NCBI GenBank assembly: GCA_018402085.1
Contig: JAGYJM010000002.1
Span: 2,743,501 to 2,807,500 of the forward strand
Reading direction: 5' to 3'
From: Flavobacteriales bacterium
GTDB taxonomy: Bacteria > Bacteroidota > Bacteroidia > Flavobacteriales_D > Sanyastnellaceae
Length of the DNA: 64,000 nucleotides
Below the pieces are notes generated by a model. That model searched no databases. It saw only the letters and a program-made list of their open reading frames with translations, and was not told the origin of the DNA. Made by a program: the position numbers and the translations under genes. The number at the start of each line of letters is the position of its first letter. Position 1 is the stretch's first letter. Positions 37,610-45,126 of the stretch are shown piece after piece.

Positions 37610-37690
37610 AGAAAGGGAGAAAGGGAGATAGGGAGATAGGGAGAAAGGGAGGTAGGGAGGTAGGGAAAAAGCGAGGTAGGGAGGTGGGGA
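37610..37690 (+). repeat. Purine-rich tandem repeat (GGGAGAT / GGGAGGTA words)
   Basis: About 80 bp of imperfect 7-8 bp units (GGGAGAT, GGGAGAAA, GGGAGGTA), ending in a GCGAGGTAGGG unit like the minisatellite at 27046. The G-tracts sit on the plus strand. Confidence 0.75.
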
Positions 37691-37720
37691 AAACGGGTAA
37701 ATTATTAAAGGCCTGATGCT

Positions 37721-37745
37721 TGTCGCATCCCGCGTTTTTACGCGG
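37721..37745 (-). repeat. Dispersed hairpin repeat, copy 7
   Basis: On the minus strand CCGCGT-AAAA-ACGCGG followed by GATGCGACA; same flanks as copy 5. Confidence 0.7.
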
Positions 37746-37834
37746 AAAAGAAAAAGGGGCGGGATTTCTTCAGGTAACAAGCTTTGAAGCCACTCGGGGG
37801 AGTTACAGCAGAGCGTATTCGACCGGAAGGGTCA

Positions 37835-39139
37835 CTACTTGATGAGCCCCCCTCTCAAGCGAACAAGCGTGGTATGTGTAGAAAGCAAGTTTTGGAGTGC
37901 TTCAGCACGTGCGATGCCAGCGTTTAGGTAGGACATCTGTTGCGCCCGGTAATCGAATGAGCTGATTACGCGGTTCGCGTAGCGGTCTTCAGCGATCTCA
38001 AGGGCACGACGCTGGTTCTCGACATTCTGCTGGTTGAGTCTATAGATTGTGCGCTGAGCCGTGTAGAGATCGTATGCATTTTGAAGGTCTTGTTGCACGG
38101 TCAGTTGTTGTTCATTGAGGCTGATTTGAGCGATTTCTTCGTTGATTCTTGCATTCTTCAGGGCTCTGCGCACTTTGCCGCCATTGAACAAATTGAATTG
38201 AAGAGAAAAGCTACCGAAGTAATTAAGGGTTCTGCCACTTGCGGCAAGTTCACCTGCTTCGAACTGGTTGTCACTTTCAGTGATTCCTGCATTAAAACTG
38301 AGTACCGGGAAGAGCTGTGCACGTGCTATTCGCTTCTCTTGCTCATTCAGCAAGCGATTGATCATCTGATTGCGCAGCGACTGGTTGTTATTTTTTACCT
38401 GATTCCACAATGCATCATAATCATACGGCAAATCAGGAGCCATAAGTGCGGTGGTGAGTTGCCATTTGGTATCCGGTGCTTCAGCCATAAGCAGGTTAAG
38501 GTTCCGGATGGTATTTCGCACCGCAATATCTTGCAAGAGGTAATTCGACGAATCGCTGATAATTGCGTTCTCAAACTGAAGAATTTCAAAGGTTGTGCTC
38601 GCACCGAGCGCTTTCTGTTGACGAGCGTACTCCGCCTGGTCGCGTGATAGCGAGATCACGTCTTTGAGCACCTCCAGCTTCTCTTGTTGAATGAGGGCAT
38701 CGAAGTAGGCAAGTGTCACTGCCTGCACCGTGTTTTCAATGATCAATGCAGCATTTCCTTCACTTTGAGCTTCGAGCAATTCGAGCTGTCTTTTAGAGGC
38801 AAACATTCCGAGCCCATCAAAAAGCGTCCATGATAAATTTGCTCCGTATTCGATCCCCTCTGTCTGGATCTTGGCCTGGATGAACGACGTAGGGTTTTCG
38901 CTTTGATCACTGATATTCAGGCTATAACCGGCACTGGCTGCGATTGACGGAAGCGCATTTGTTTGCCCCCATGTGTTGTTGTTTTCAGCAATATCCTGCT
39001 GCAAGCGTGCCACTCTGATATCAAAGTTATTCTCGAGCGAACGGGCCACTGCTTCTTCAAGTGTCAGACCATCCTGCGCTTGCGCAGAAGAAAAAAGCAG
39101 CAACAGGCAGGCAGTCAAGGTCCAAATGTGCTTACTCAT
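37835..39139 (-). CDS. TolC-family outer-membrane efflux protein
   Basis: A 434-residue outer-membrane channel that completes a tripartite pump with the two genes upstream. The start at MSKHIWTLTACLLLLFSSAQ gives a signal peptide and overlaps the end of the RND gene by 8 bp; the longer frame (33 codons more) lies inside the RND gene and is rejected. After the signal come LTLEEAVARSLENNFDIRVA, the usual first motif of the family, and a duplicated half-repeat of long helices (LNEQEKRIARAQLFPVLSFNAGI at the junction; a third helix pair with DLQNAYDLYTAQRTIYRL). The length is normal. Last gene of the operon; probably translationally coupled to the pump gene. Confidence 0.92.
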   Translation of the reverse strand: MSKHIWTLTACLLLLFSSAQAQDGLTLEEAVARSLENNFDIRVARLQQDIAENNNTWGQTNALPSIAASAGYSLNISDQSENPTSFIQAKIQTEGIEYGANLSWTLFDGLGMFASKRQLELLEAQSEGNAALIIENTVQAVTLAYFDALIQQEKLEVLKDVISLSRDQAEYARQQKALGASTTFEILQFENAIISDSSNYLLQDIAVRNTIRNLNLLMAEAPDTKWQLTTALMAPDLPYDYDALWNQVKNNNQSLRNQMINRLLNEQEKRIARAQLFPVLSFNAGITESDNQFEAGELAASGRTLNYFGSFSLQFNLFNGGKVRRALKNARINEEIAQISLNEQQLTVQQDLQNAYDLYTAQRTIYRLNQQNVENQRRALEIAEDRYANRVISSFDYRAQQMSYLNAGIARAEALQNLLSTHTTLVRLRGGLIK

Positions 39140-42100
39140 CTTCTTCAAACTGTTTTTGCGATAGTTGCTCACGAACGGCGGGCTCGCGCGCGGTCGTATC
39201 CAGCCAATTTCCTGTGCGTAGCCAGATCCATCCTGCATGAACCGGGTTGATCCATAGCACGAAAATCGGCAGCAGCACGAGAATGATCAGGGTTATAAAT
39301 AAGAGGCCGAAGGCTACTGAAATCGCCATTGGGATGAGGAACTGCGCCTGAAAACTCTTGTTGAGTAGCAGCGGACCTAGTCCTACGATGGTGGTCACCG
39401 AAGTCAGAATAATCGGGCGGAAACGGCTCAACCCGGTATCCCACAGAGCTTCCCTGAACTCCATACCATTTTTCAGATTGTTGTTGTATTGCGCCATAAA
39501 CACCAGGGCATCATTGACCAGAATACCGATGAGTGCAATGACGCCAAGAATCGAGAACAGGCTAATTTGCGCCCCCATAGCCCAATGACCAATACTCACG
39601 CCAATCAATCCGAAAGGAATCAGCAAGAACACAGCAATACCTTGCAGCGGAGAACGGAAAGTCAGCATGATGATAAAAAGCATCACGGCAAAAATCAGTG
39701 GCATCACTTTCTGAATGGACACCTGTGATTTTTGCTGTTCGCGGTTCTGCCCTTCGTAACTAACGCTTACCGAAGGGTAATTTGACAAAATCTCCGGCAC
39801 GACGTTCTCTCTAACGTCAGCATTGGCATCAGAGGCGGAGACATCAGCGCTGGCAAGGTCTGCACTTACCTGAACTTCACGCTTTCCGTAGAGGCGGTTA
39901 ATGGCGACAATGCCCCGCTTCACTTCAATATCAGCCACCTCTTCAAGCGGCACCTCCAATCCGGTGACCGTTCGAATACGAAGTTTACTCAGCTGACCAA
40001 CTGATTGTCGATCTGACTCAAGAAAACGCACCCAGACCCTCACTTCATCTTCCCCGCGCTGAAGTCGTTGCACTTCATCACCAAAGTAAGACTGCCGTAG
40101 CTGAGAAATGATTTCCTGCTCTGTCAATCCCAGGTAGCGAGCCTCGGGCTTGAGGTAGATGTTCACCTCTTTGAGTCCTTTCTGGTTGTTATCGATGACA
40201 TCTTTGAGGTCATCACGTTTCTCCATTTCTTCGCGCAATTTAGCGGCTGCCGCATTCAATTCTTCGAGGTTATTACCGAGAAAGGAGATTGATACGGGCC
40301 GTCCGAACGGACTGAATGTCGCGAAGCTGACATTGTCTGCGCCATAGATGGGCCCCACCTTCTCACGGATCATATTGGTCACCTTGAGCACTTTAATGTC
40401 GCGTGTTTCACCATCCAATAGCTGGATATTGATCGTACCGTCATAGGTGGTCGGACCAACGCGTTTATCAACGGCCAGCACCACATCAAGACTATCAGTG
40501 CGCTCTTTTTTAAGTTCCCGGCTTACCTCCCAGGCGGCGGCTTCAATTCGATCAAGGGCATTTTTAGTTATGTACTCGCGTGTTCCTGAAGCCATTTTCA
40601 GGCTAACGGTGATGTTATCACCTTCAATAAATGGGAAGAAGGTGGTTTTAACAAGACCTCCCCCAATGAGACCTGGAACTGAAATCACAAACAGCGCCAC
40701 GATCGCACTGAACATGACCCATGGCTGCCGCATGGTAAACTTCAATACCGGTGCGTAGAGCTTATCACGCATCCAGTTCATGAATTTTTTGAGCGTTCGC
40801 TCGACGAGGGTCGGCTTGAGATTGCGATCCATCGCTTTACTGTGCCCCACGTGTGCAGGCAAAATGAGGGCGCCCTCAATCAGTGAAAACACCAGTGCAA
40901 GGATCACCACGAGCGCCATTTCACTGAATATCTCACCGAGGCGTCCTTCAATAAAAAAGAACATCGAAAACGCGACAACGGTGGTGACAATGGCTGAGAA
41001 CACTGCCGGGAGAACCTCAAGTGTGCCGTTAATGGTCGCCTGAAAACGAGTTTCACCTTGTTCGTAATGCTGGTAGATATTTTCGGCAATTACAATGCCG
41101 TCATCCACCAGAATACCAATCACGAGGATCATACCAAAAAGCGAAACCACGTTGATCGTAATGCCTACCAGGTGTGCAAGGATGAACATGCCGGCAAAAC
41201 TGACCGGAATGGCCAGCGCGACCCAAAAGGCAAGCCGGAAATTCAGGAAGAGCGCCAGAATCAGCACCACCAGTCCAAAACCTGCCACCCCATTGTTGAC
41301 CAACAAGTCAATCCGCTGCTGCAAGGTGACCGAACCGTCACGAATCACGTACAGTTGCACTTCCTGGTTCTTCAGGTTAAAGTCTTCAATGTAGGCATTG
41401 ACTTTATCAGTAATCCCAAGAATGTCTTCTTCGATGAGGTTGTTGACGGTCACTACAACGGCCTGTTGGTCATTGAACCAGGTGCGGCTCGGGTCTGATT
41501 CACTCCACCGGTCGCGCACCTGAGCAACTTGTCTGAGCCGAATTACACGTCCATCAGGCTCTGCCCTCACCACAATATCTTGCAGTTCTTTCGCACTATA
41601 TTCTCTGTAGCGGCCGCGGATCAGCAATTCTTCACGTTCTGCCTTGATCTTACCTCCGGTCACTTCAATATTCGCAGACCTGACCGCATTGCTGATTTCT
41701 TCAATGGAGATGCCGAGTTCCAGCAGTCGCTGTTCATTCACCGCTATTTCGATCTCCTCCTCCGGGAAACCGCTGAGGTTGACCTGCGACAGTCCTTCCA
41801 TGCTGCGCAGATCGGTTTCAATCTGACGGGCAGTACGTTTGAGGTTGATCAGGTCAAGGTCGCCGGCAACAGCGAAGGAGATGGCGAAGTTTACCTGATC
41901 TTTTTTGTAAATGATCGGTGGCTCCATGCCAAGCGGAAAACTGGCAATCCGGTCAACCGCGTTTTGTACATCCTCTAAAATATCATCCGTTTCGTCTTCA
42001 TCGAGCACCGTGACATTAATGCTGGCGCTATTTTCGGTGCATACCGATTTCACCTGATCAAGGCCGGCGATACCTTTAAGATTGTCTTCAATCTTCGCTA

Positions 42101-42293
42101 CCACACCCTCTTCGATCTCTTCAGGCGAAGCACCCGGGTAAACGATTTGTATCGCAATCTCTTTCGTAGGGGTTTCCGGGAAGAAATTCGACTTAAGGTT
42201 GAGCATGCTGATCGCACCTGCAATGAGGATTGCAAACATGACCATGTCGCCGTTGATCGGGTAGCGAACGAAATAACGGATCAATGCCTTCAT
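39132..42293 (-). CDS. RND efflux pump permease (AcrB/HAE1 family)
   Basis: A 1053-residue inner-membrane proton-driven exporter, full length for the family with 12 predicted membrane helices and two large periplasmic loops. The N-terminus MKALIRYFVRYPINGDMVMF is the typical RND first helix. Helix 4 carries the paired proton-relay aspartates in GILVDDGIVIAENI (residues 397-398, aligned with Asp407/408 of AcrB). The end of the second half reads GILVNDALVFMAQYNNNLKN, as in many Bacteroidota pumps. It overlaps the adaptor gene by 4 bp (ATGA) and the tolC-like gene by 8 bp, so all three are co-translated. The substrate (drug, metal or lipid) cannot be told. The sequence is more like the multidrug/HAE1 type than CusA. 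Confidence 0.93.
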   Translation of the reverse strand: MKALIRYFVRYPINGDMVMFAILIAGAISMLNLKSNFFPETPTKEIAIQIVYPGASPEEIEEGVVAKIEDNLKGIAGLDQVKSVCTENSASINVTVLDEDETDDILEDVQNAVDRIASFPLGMEPPIIYKKDQVNFAISFAVAGDLDLINLKRTARQIETDLRSMEGLSQVNLSGFPEEEIEIAVNEQRLLELGISIEEISNAVRSANIEVTGGKIKAEREELLIRGRYREYSAKELQDIVVRAEPDGRVIRLRQVAQVRDRWSESDPSRTWFNDQQAVVVTVNNLIEEDILGITDKVNAYIEDFNLKNQEVQLYVIRDGSVTLQQRIDLLVNNGVAGFGLVVLILALFLNFRLAFWVALAIPVSFAGMFILAHLVGITINVVSLFGMILVIGILVDDGIVIAENIYQHYEQGETRFQATINGTLEVLPAVFSAIVTTVVAFSMFFFIEGRLGEIFSEMALVVILALVFSLIEGALILPAHVGHSKAMDRNLKPTLVERTLKKFMNWMRDKLYAPVLKFTMRQPWVMFSAIVALFVISVPGLIGGGLVKTTFFPFIEGDNITVSLKMASGTREYITKNALDRIEAAAWEVSRELKKERTDSLDVVLAVDKRVGPTTYDGTINIQLLDGETRDIKVLKVTNMIREKVGPIYGADNVSFATFSPFGRPVSISFLGNNLEELNAAAAKLREEMEKRDDLKDVIDNNQKGLKEVNIYLKPEARYLGLTEQEIISQLRQSYFGDEVQRLQRGEDEVRVWVRFLESDRQSVGQLSKLRIRTVTGLEVPLEEVADIEVKRGIVAINRLYGKREVQVSADLASADVSASDANADVRENVVPEILSNYPSVSVSYEGQNREQQKSQVSIQKVMPLIFAVMLFIIMLTFRSPLQGIAVFLLIPFGLIGVSIGHWAMGAQISLFSILGVIALIGILVNDALVFMAQYNNNLKNGMEFREALWDTGLSRFRPIILTSVTTIVGLGPLLLNKSFQAQFLIPMAISVAFGLLFITLIILVLLPIFVLWINPVHAGWIWLRTGNWLDTTAREPAVREQLSQKQFEEDE

Positions 42294-43459
42294 TGATTGG
42301 TCACTTTTACGACCATCCCGTCATACGCATTGCTGAGGGGTTCGGCCAGGATGGGTGTTCCGGTGGCGACACCACGAACCAACGCATCGTTAGAAGAGCG
42401 ATACACCACCTGAACCGGCAGCATCGTAAGCAAGGTGTCTGACTTCACTGCATACAGCTGATCGTCTGGAGTCAGAAGCTCAAGTGGAATACGTAGTACA
42501 CTGTCAACCGGCTCGCCATAGATGGCCCCGGAGAGGTACATCCCATCGCGGAGGTTTTCAGACTCTACTTGCAGAAAGACTTTAGTCGTTTGAGTATTTG
42601 GGTCAATGGTATTCGCTAACCGCAGCACATCTCCGGTAAATTCGGGAGTGTTCGCAAGCTCTGCTTCCGAATCGCTCGGGTCTGGTTTAACGGCGTTCAG
42701 TGAACGCCCTACCTGATCGGCTTCAAAGCGGTCACCGATACTGACCACTCCAATGGCATTACCGGGAATTGCAGACTCTATTTCAAAGCGATTGGTACTG
42801 ACGAAATCACCGAGTTTTTGACCTACACGAACCAAGGCACCCGGATTCACAAGGCTATTGCTAACCTCACCGTTGAACGGCGCACGCAACACATACTTTG
42901 ATAAACGCTCTTCAGCTGACCGGATGGTGTAGTATTGATTCAGGATGCTCCGGTTTGAGAGAAAAAACTTCTCCGTTTCACTGGCCGGTTCAGGCAACAT
43001 GGGCAGAAACTCTTTAACATCTACAGACGCCGTGTAAGCTCGCCACGTCTCAAATCGATCAGGAAAATCAATCTTGAAATCAGCAAGGGCTCCGGTCAAC
43101 AACTGAAGAAATCCACTTCGCTGTGACATGAGCGTTAGACGTTGTTCACTATCATCCAGGCGAAGCATTACTTCTCCTTCGCTGAAGTACGTTCCCGATC
43201 GGAAAGGCTTTTGCTGAGGTTGAATAACGCCCGTAACTTCACTGAAAACTTCAATACGGTCAAGCGCTCTGACACGCCCCTGAACATACACTACGGGCGC
43301 CTCTGATGAAAGCACTGCCCGCATGGTTTTCACCAATTTGACGGGTCTTGGCGGTGCACTTACCGGCGGGTCTGACTTCATACTGATCAGCCCGCGCATG
43401 ATGAAAATCCCAATGGCTATAATGACCAGTCCGATGACTGCACGAATTACATTTTTCAT
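42290..43459 (-). CDS. Periplasmic adaptor subunit of RND efflux pump (HlyD/MFP)
   Basis: A 389-residue membrane-fusion protein linking the RND pump to TolC. The start at MKNVIRAVIGLVIIAIGIFI (a membrane anchor) is preferred over an in-frame start 16 codons upstream, because an exact TAnnTTTG box lies between the two. Next come the first half of the barrel-sandwich (VQGRVRALDRIEVFSEVTG, then FSEGEVMLRLDD), a helical hairpin region, the second half (VLRAPFNGEVSNSLVNPGAL), and a beta-barrel plus membrane-proximal domain to the end. First gene of the efflux operon. Confidence 0.9.
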   Translation of the reverse strand: MKNVIRAVIGLVIIAIGIFIMRGLISMKSDPPVSAPPRPVKLVKTMRAVLSSEAPVVYVQGRVRALDRIEVFSEVTGVIQPQQKPFRSGTYFSEGEVMLRLDDSEQRLTLMSQRSGFLQLLTGALADFKIDFPDRFETWRAYTASVDVKEFLPMLPEPASETEKFFLSNRSILNQYYTIRSAEERLSKYVLRAPFNGEVSNSLVNPGALVRVGQKLGDFVSTNRFEIESAIPGNAIGVVSIGDRFEADQVGRSLNAVKPDPSDSEAELANTPEFTGDVLRLANTIDPNTQTTKVFLQVESENLRDGMYLSGAIYGEPVDSVLRIPLELLTPDDQLYAVKSDTLLTMLPVQVVYRSSNDALVRGVATGTPILAEPLSNAYDGMVVKVTNQ

Positions 43460-43478
43460 AAACAGCTTACTAGCGCGG

Positions 43479-43486
43479 CAAAAGTA
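43479..43486 (-). promoter_or_regulatory. -7 promoter box of the efflux operon
   Basis: Minus strand TACTTTTG, an exact TAnnTTTG match 19 bp before the ATG at 43459. It decides the start of the adaptor gene: a start at 43507 would lie upstream of transcription. The leader would be very short. Confidence 0.5.
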
Positions 43487-43648
43487 CAGTTTACCAAAAG
43501 ACTTCATGTGACCTGGGTCGCCTGAAGGTTGTTAATTCATGAAAACCTGCCGGTACTTAGTTAGTTTGCGACACTTACCCTCGGGTTAGCAGCATATTGC
43601 CTGAGCTACTGACTTCGCCATCCGATTTGAAAAGTGTACCTTCTGCGC

Positions 43649-44020
43649 ATGACACCTCGCACATTGAACATCGTTACCTGGTCGTTGACCATTCTTTTCG
43701 CGCTATGGATTTTCGTAGCCGGACTGTCACATGTTGTTCCTTCATACGAACAAATTGACAATTTTCGCAAATGGGATCTCTCCCGAAGTTTCATGGTATT
43801 CATCGGCATTTGTGAAATGTTGGGCGCCATTGCGCTGTTCTTCCCCAAACTTCGCTCCTTCGCCGTGCTGGGCCTCACCGTTATTTTGGTTGGCGCCATT
43901 GCCACCCATATCACGAGCGAAGAATTAGTGAAAACACCGAGCCCTACCATTGCCTTATTGATGTTGCTTTCGGTCTTTTTTCTGTGGCGTAAGAAGCGAA
44001 GATTGTCTGCTATGCCTTGA
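43649..44020 (+). CDS. DoxX-like small membrane protein
   Basis: 123 residues with four hydrophobic helices. Matches the DoxX-like pattern: helix 1 IVTWSLTILFALWIFVAGLS followed by a conserved Lys/Trp-containing loop, helix 2 SFMVFIGICEMLGAIALFFP, helix 3 FAVLGLTVILVGAIATHI, helix 4 IALLMLLSVFFLW, and a basic tail. The ATG at 43649 is preferred; a GTG five codons upstream is possible. Its function is not defined in this family beyond a possible membrane redox or quinone role. Divergent from the efflux operon; no obvious partner. Confidence 0.8.
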   Translation: MTPRTLNIVTWSLTILFALWIFVAGLSHVVPSYEQIDNFRKWDLSRSFMVFIGICEMLGAIALFFPKLRSFAVLGLTVILVGAIATHITSEELVKTPSPTIALLMLLSVFFLWRKKRRLSAMP

Positions 44021-44036
44021 CCTTGTCGGTTTGTTT

Positions 44037-44061
44037 CGCCGCAAAAGCGGCGGATGCGAAC
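44037..44061 (+). repeat. Dispersed hairpin repeat, copy 8
   Basis: CGCCGC-AAAA-GCGGCG followed by GATGCGAAC: a full-consensus copy, intergenic, 16 bp after the DoxX-like stop. With no T-run after it, it is not a normal terminator. Confidence 0.75.
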
Positions 44062-44078
44062 AAGCTCCTTTCGGTCAA

Positions 44079-44086
44079 TACTTTTG
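44079..44086 (+). promoter_or_regulatory. Candidate -7 box before the 307-residue secreted protein
   Basis: TACTTTTG, an exact TAnnTTTG match, 115 bp before the ATG at 44202. The -33 element is not evident. Confidence 0.35.
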
Positions 44087-44201
44087 TGCTTGTTTACATG
44101 CACCGGAGCCCTTGTGTTCAATGTGTTTCACTTATCAGACAGTGACTGACAAACGTCTGCGGTTCTCGCAGCGTATACAGCGAAGACAAACCCCTCTGAT
44201 T

Positions 44202-45125
44202 ATGAAAAACACAATACTCTTTACACTGGCTGTTTTCGCAGTCGTATCGTTACAGGCACAATGCTTCACCGTCACTACCCTTGAGTGGAATACAGAGCAG
44301 TTTACATTGAATGGCACCATCAATGGGGCGTATACCCTTGCGGTGTTGCCTACAGGAGCCACACTCGAGAACAATGAGTCTGACACGTTCAGCCTCACCC
44401 TCCCCATAGAAAAGGCAGATCACGTTTTTATTTTCGGACTTGTGAACGGTGCTGATGAGTGTAGCTTCACTTTTGACCCTGACGAATCAACCTATTTCAA
44501 TGCTGCCTGGGTAAGCGCCTCCGACCCGAGCACATGTGATGCTACAGACGGTTCGCTCTGCCTTACAGACTACTCCGGAAACCCGGTAGACTTTACCATT
44601 GATAGCTTCGCTTCTTCAAACGGCTGTCTTGGAGGCCTGTCTTCAGGAAGCCACTTGCTTTCACCAGCGGCAATTACTGCTTCTGATGGCGTCACTTATC
44701 TTAACCCGTCAAAAACGGTGGAGATGCTCGAACTGAATGTGACGCTAACAGAAAATGACGGATTACTTATTCCACAAATCAACGGCGGATCAGGAGACTA
44801 CGCATGGTTCATTAACGACGCACCGATCAATGAAGGCATACCGGTTCAGTTCAAAGGTTGTGCGGTGGTAGACGTCACCGACCTCGTGACCGGTTGTAAA
44901 GCAGTCAAAACAGAATACCTCACCAACTCCATCAAAGGAGATATCAGTGGCGCCTCAGCCCAGACCCCCGGTGACGGATGTGTGCTGACCTCAGACCTTC
45001 TGGCGGTGCTTGGGTTTATGGGTCCTACCAGCACTGCAGCCGACTTCGACTGTGATGGCGTGACGAATATTTCCGATTTGCTGTTTTTCCTCACCCGTTT
45101 TGGTGCGGGCAACTGCGGATCTTGA
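44202..45125 (+). CDS. Secreted protein with dockerin-like C-terminus
   Basis: 307 residues. The start is at MKNTILFTLAVFAVVSLQAQ, a signal peptide; the frame is open much further upstream but has no better start. The middle is an unrecognised beta-rich region with Cys pairs (SDPSTCDATDGSLCLTDYSG) and an Ig-like stretch (NGGSGDYAWFINDAPI). The C-terminal 60 residues contain two dockerin-like calcium loops: GDGCVLTSDLLAVLGFMG and DFDCDGVTNISDLLFFL, each followed by a Leu-rich helix and a Phe-Gly. The second matches the ends of the three giant proteins (DGLVNSSDLLQFLG). No T9SS sorting domain is present. The shared ending suggests a common anchoring or export route. Function otherwise unknown. 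Confidence 0.78.
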   Translation: MKNTILFTLAVFAVVSLQAQCFTVTTLEWNTEQFTLNGTINGAYTLAVLPTGATLENNESDTFSLTLPIEKADHVFIFGLVNGADECSFTFDPDESTYFNAAWVSASDPSTCDATDGSLCLTDYSGNPVDFTIDSFASSNGCLGGLSSGSHLLSPAAITASDGVTYLNPSKTVEMLELNVTLTENDGLLIPQINGGSGDYAWFINDAPINEGIPVQFKGCAVVDVTDLVTGCKAVKTEYLTNSIKGDISGASAQTPGDGCVLTSDLLAVLGFMGPTSTAADFDCDGVTNISDLLFFLTRFGAGNCGS

Positions 45126-45126
45126 T

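Larger units (their letters stand above)
37206..37834. other. Non-coding spacer between giant gene C and the efflux operon
   Basis: About 630 bp without a gene. The first 170 bp are plain upstream sequence of giant gene C. Then follow a hairpin repeat (37383-37407), G-rich GTCGGGG and GTTAGG words, tandem ATCGACTC words (about 37548-37600), a purine-rich tandem repeat, and a second hairpin repeat (37721-37745). It mirrors the spacer at 26740-27170. No terminator is seen for the tolC-like gene. Confidence 0.6.

Noticed and set aside
37474-37716. 80-codon open frame rich in Gly, Arg, Lys and Glu
   Set aside because: Made almost wholly of the purine tandem repeat; no start context and no family resemblance.
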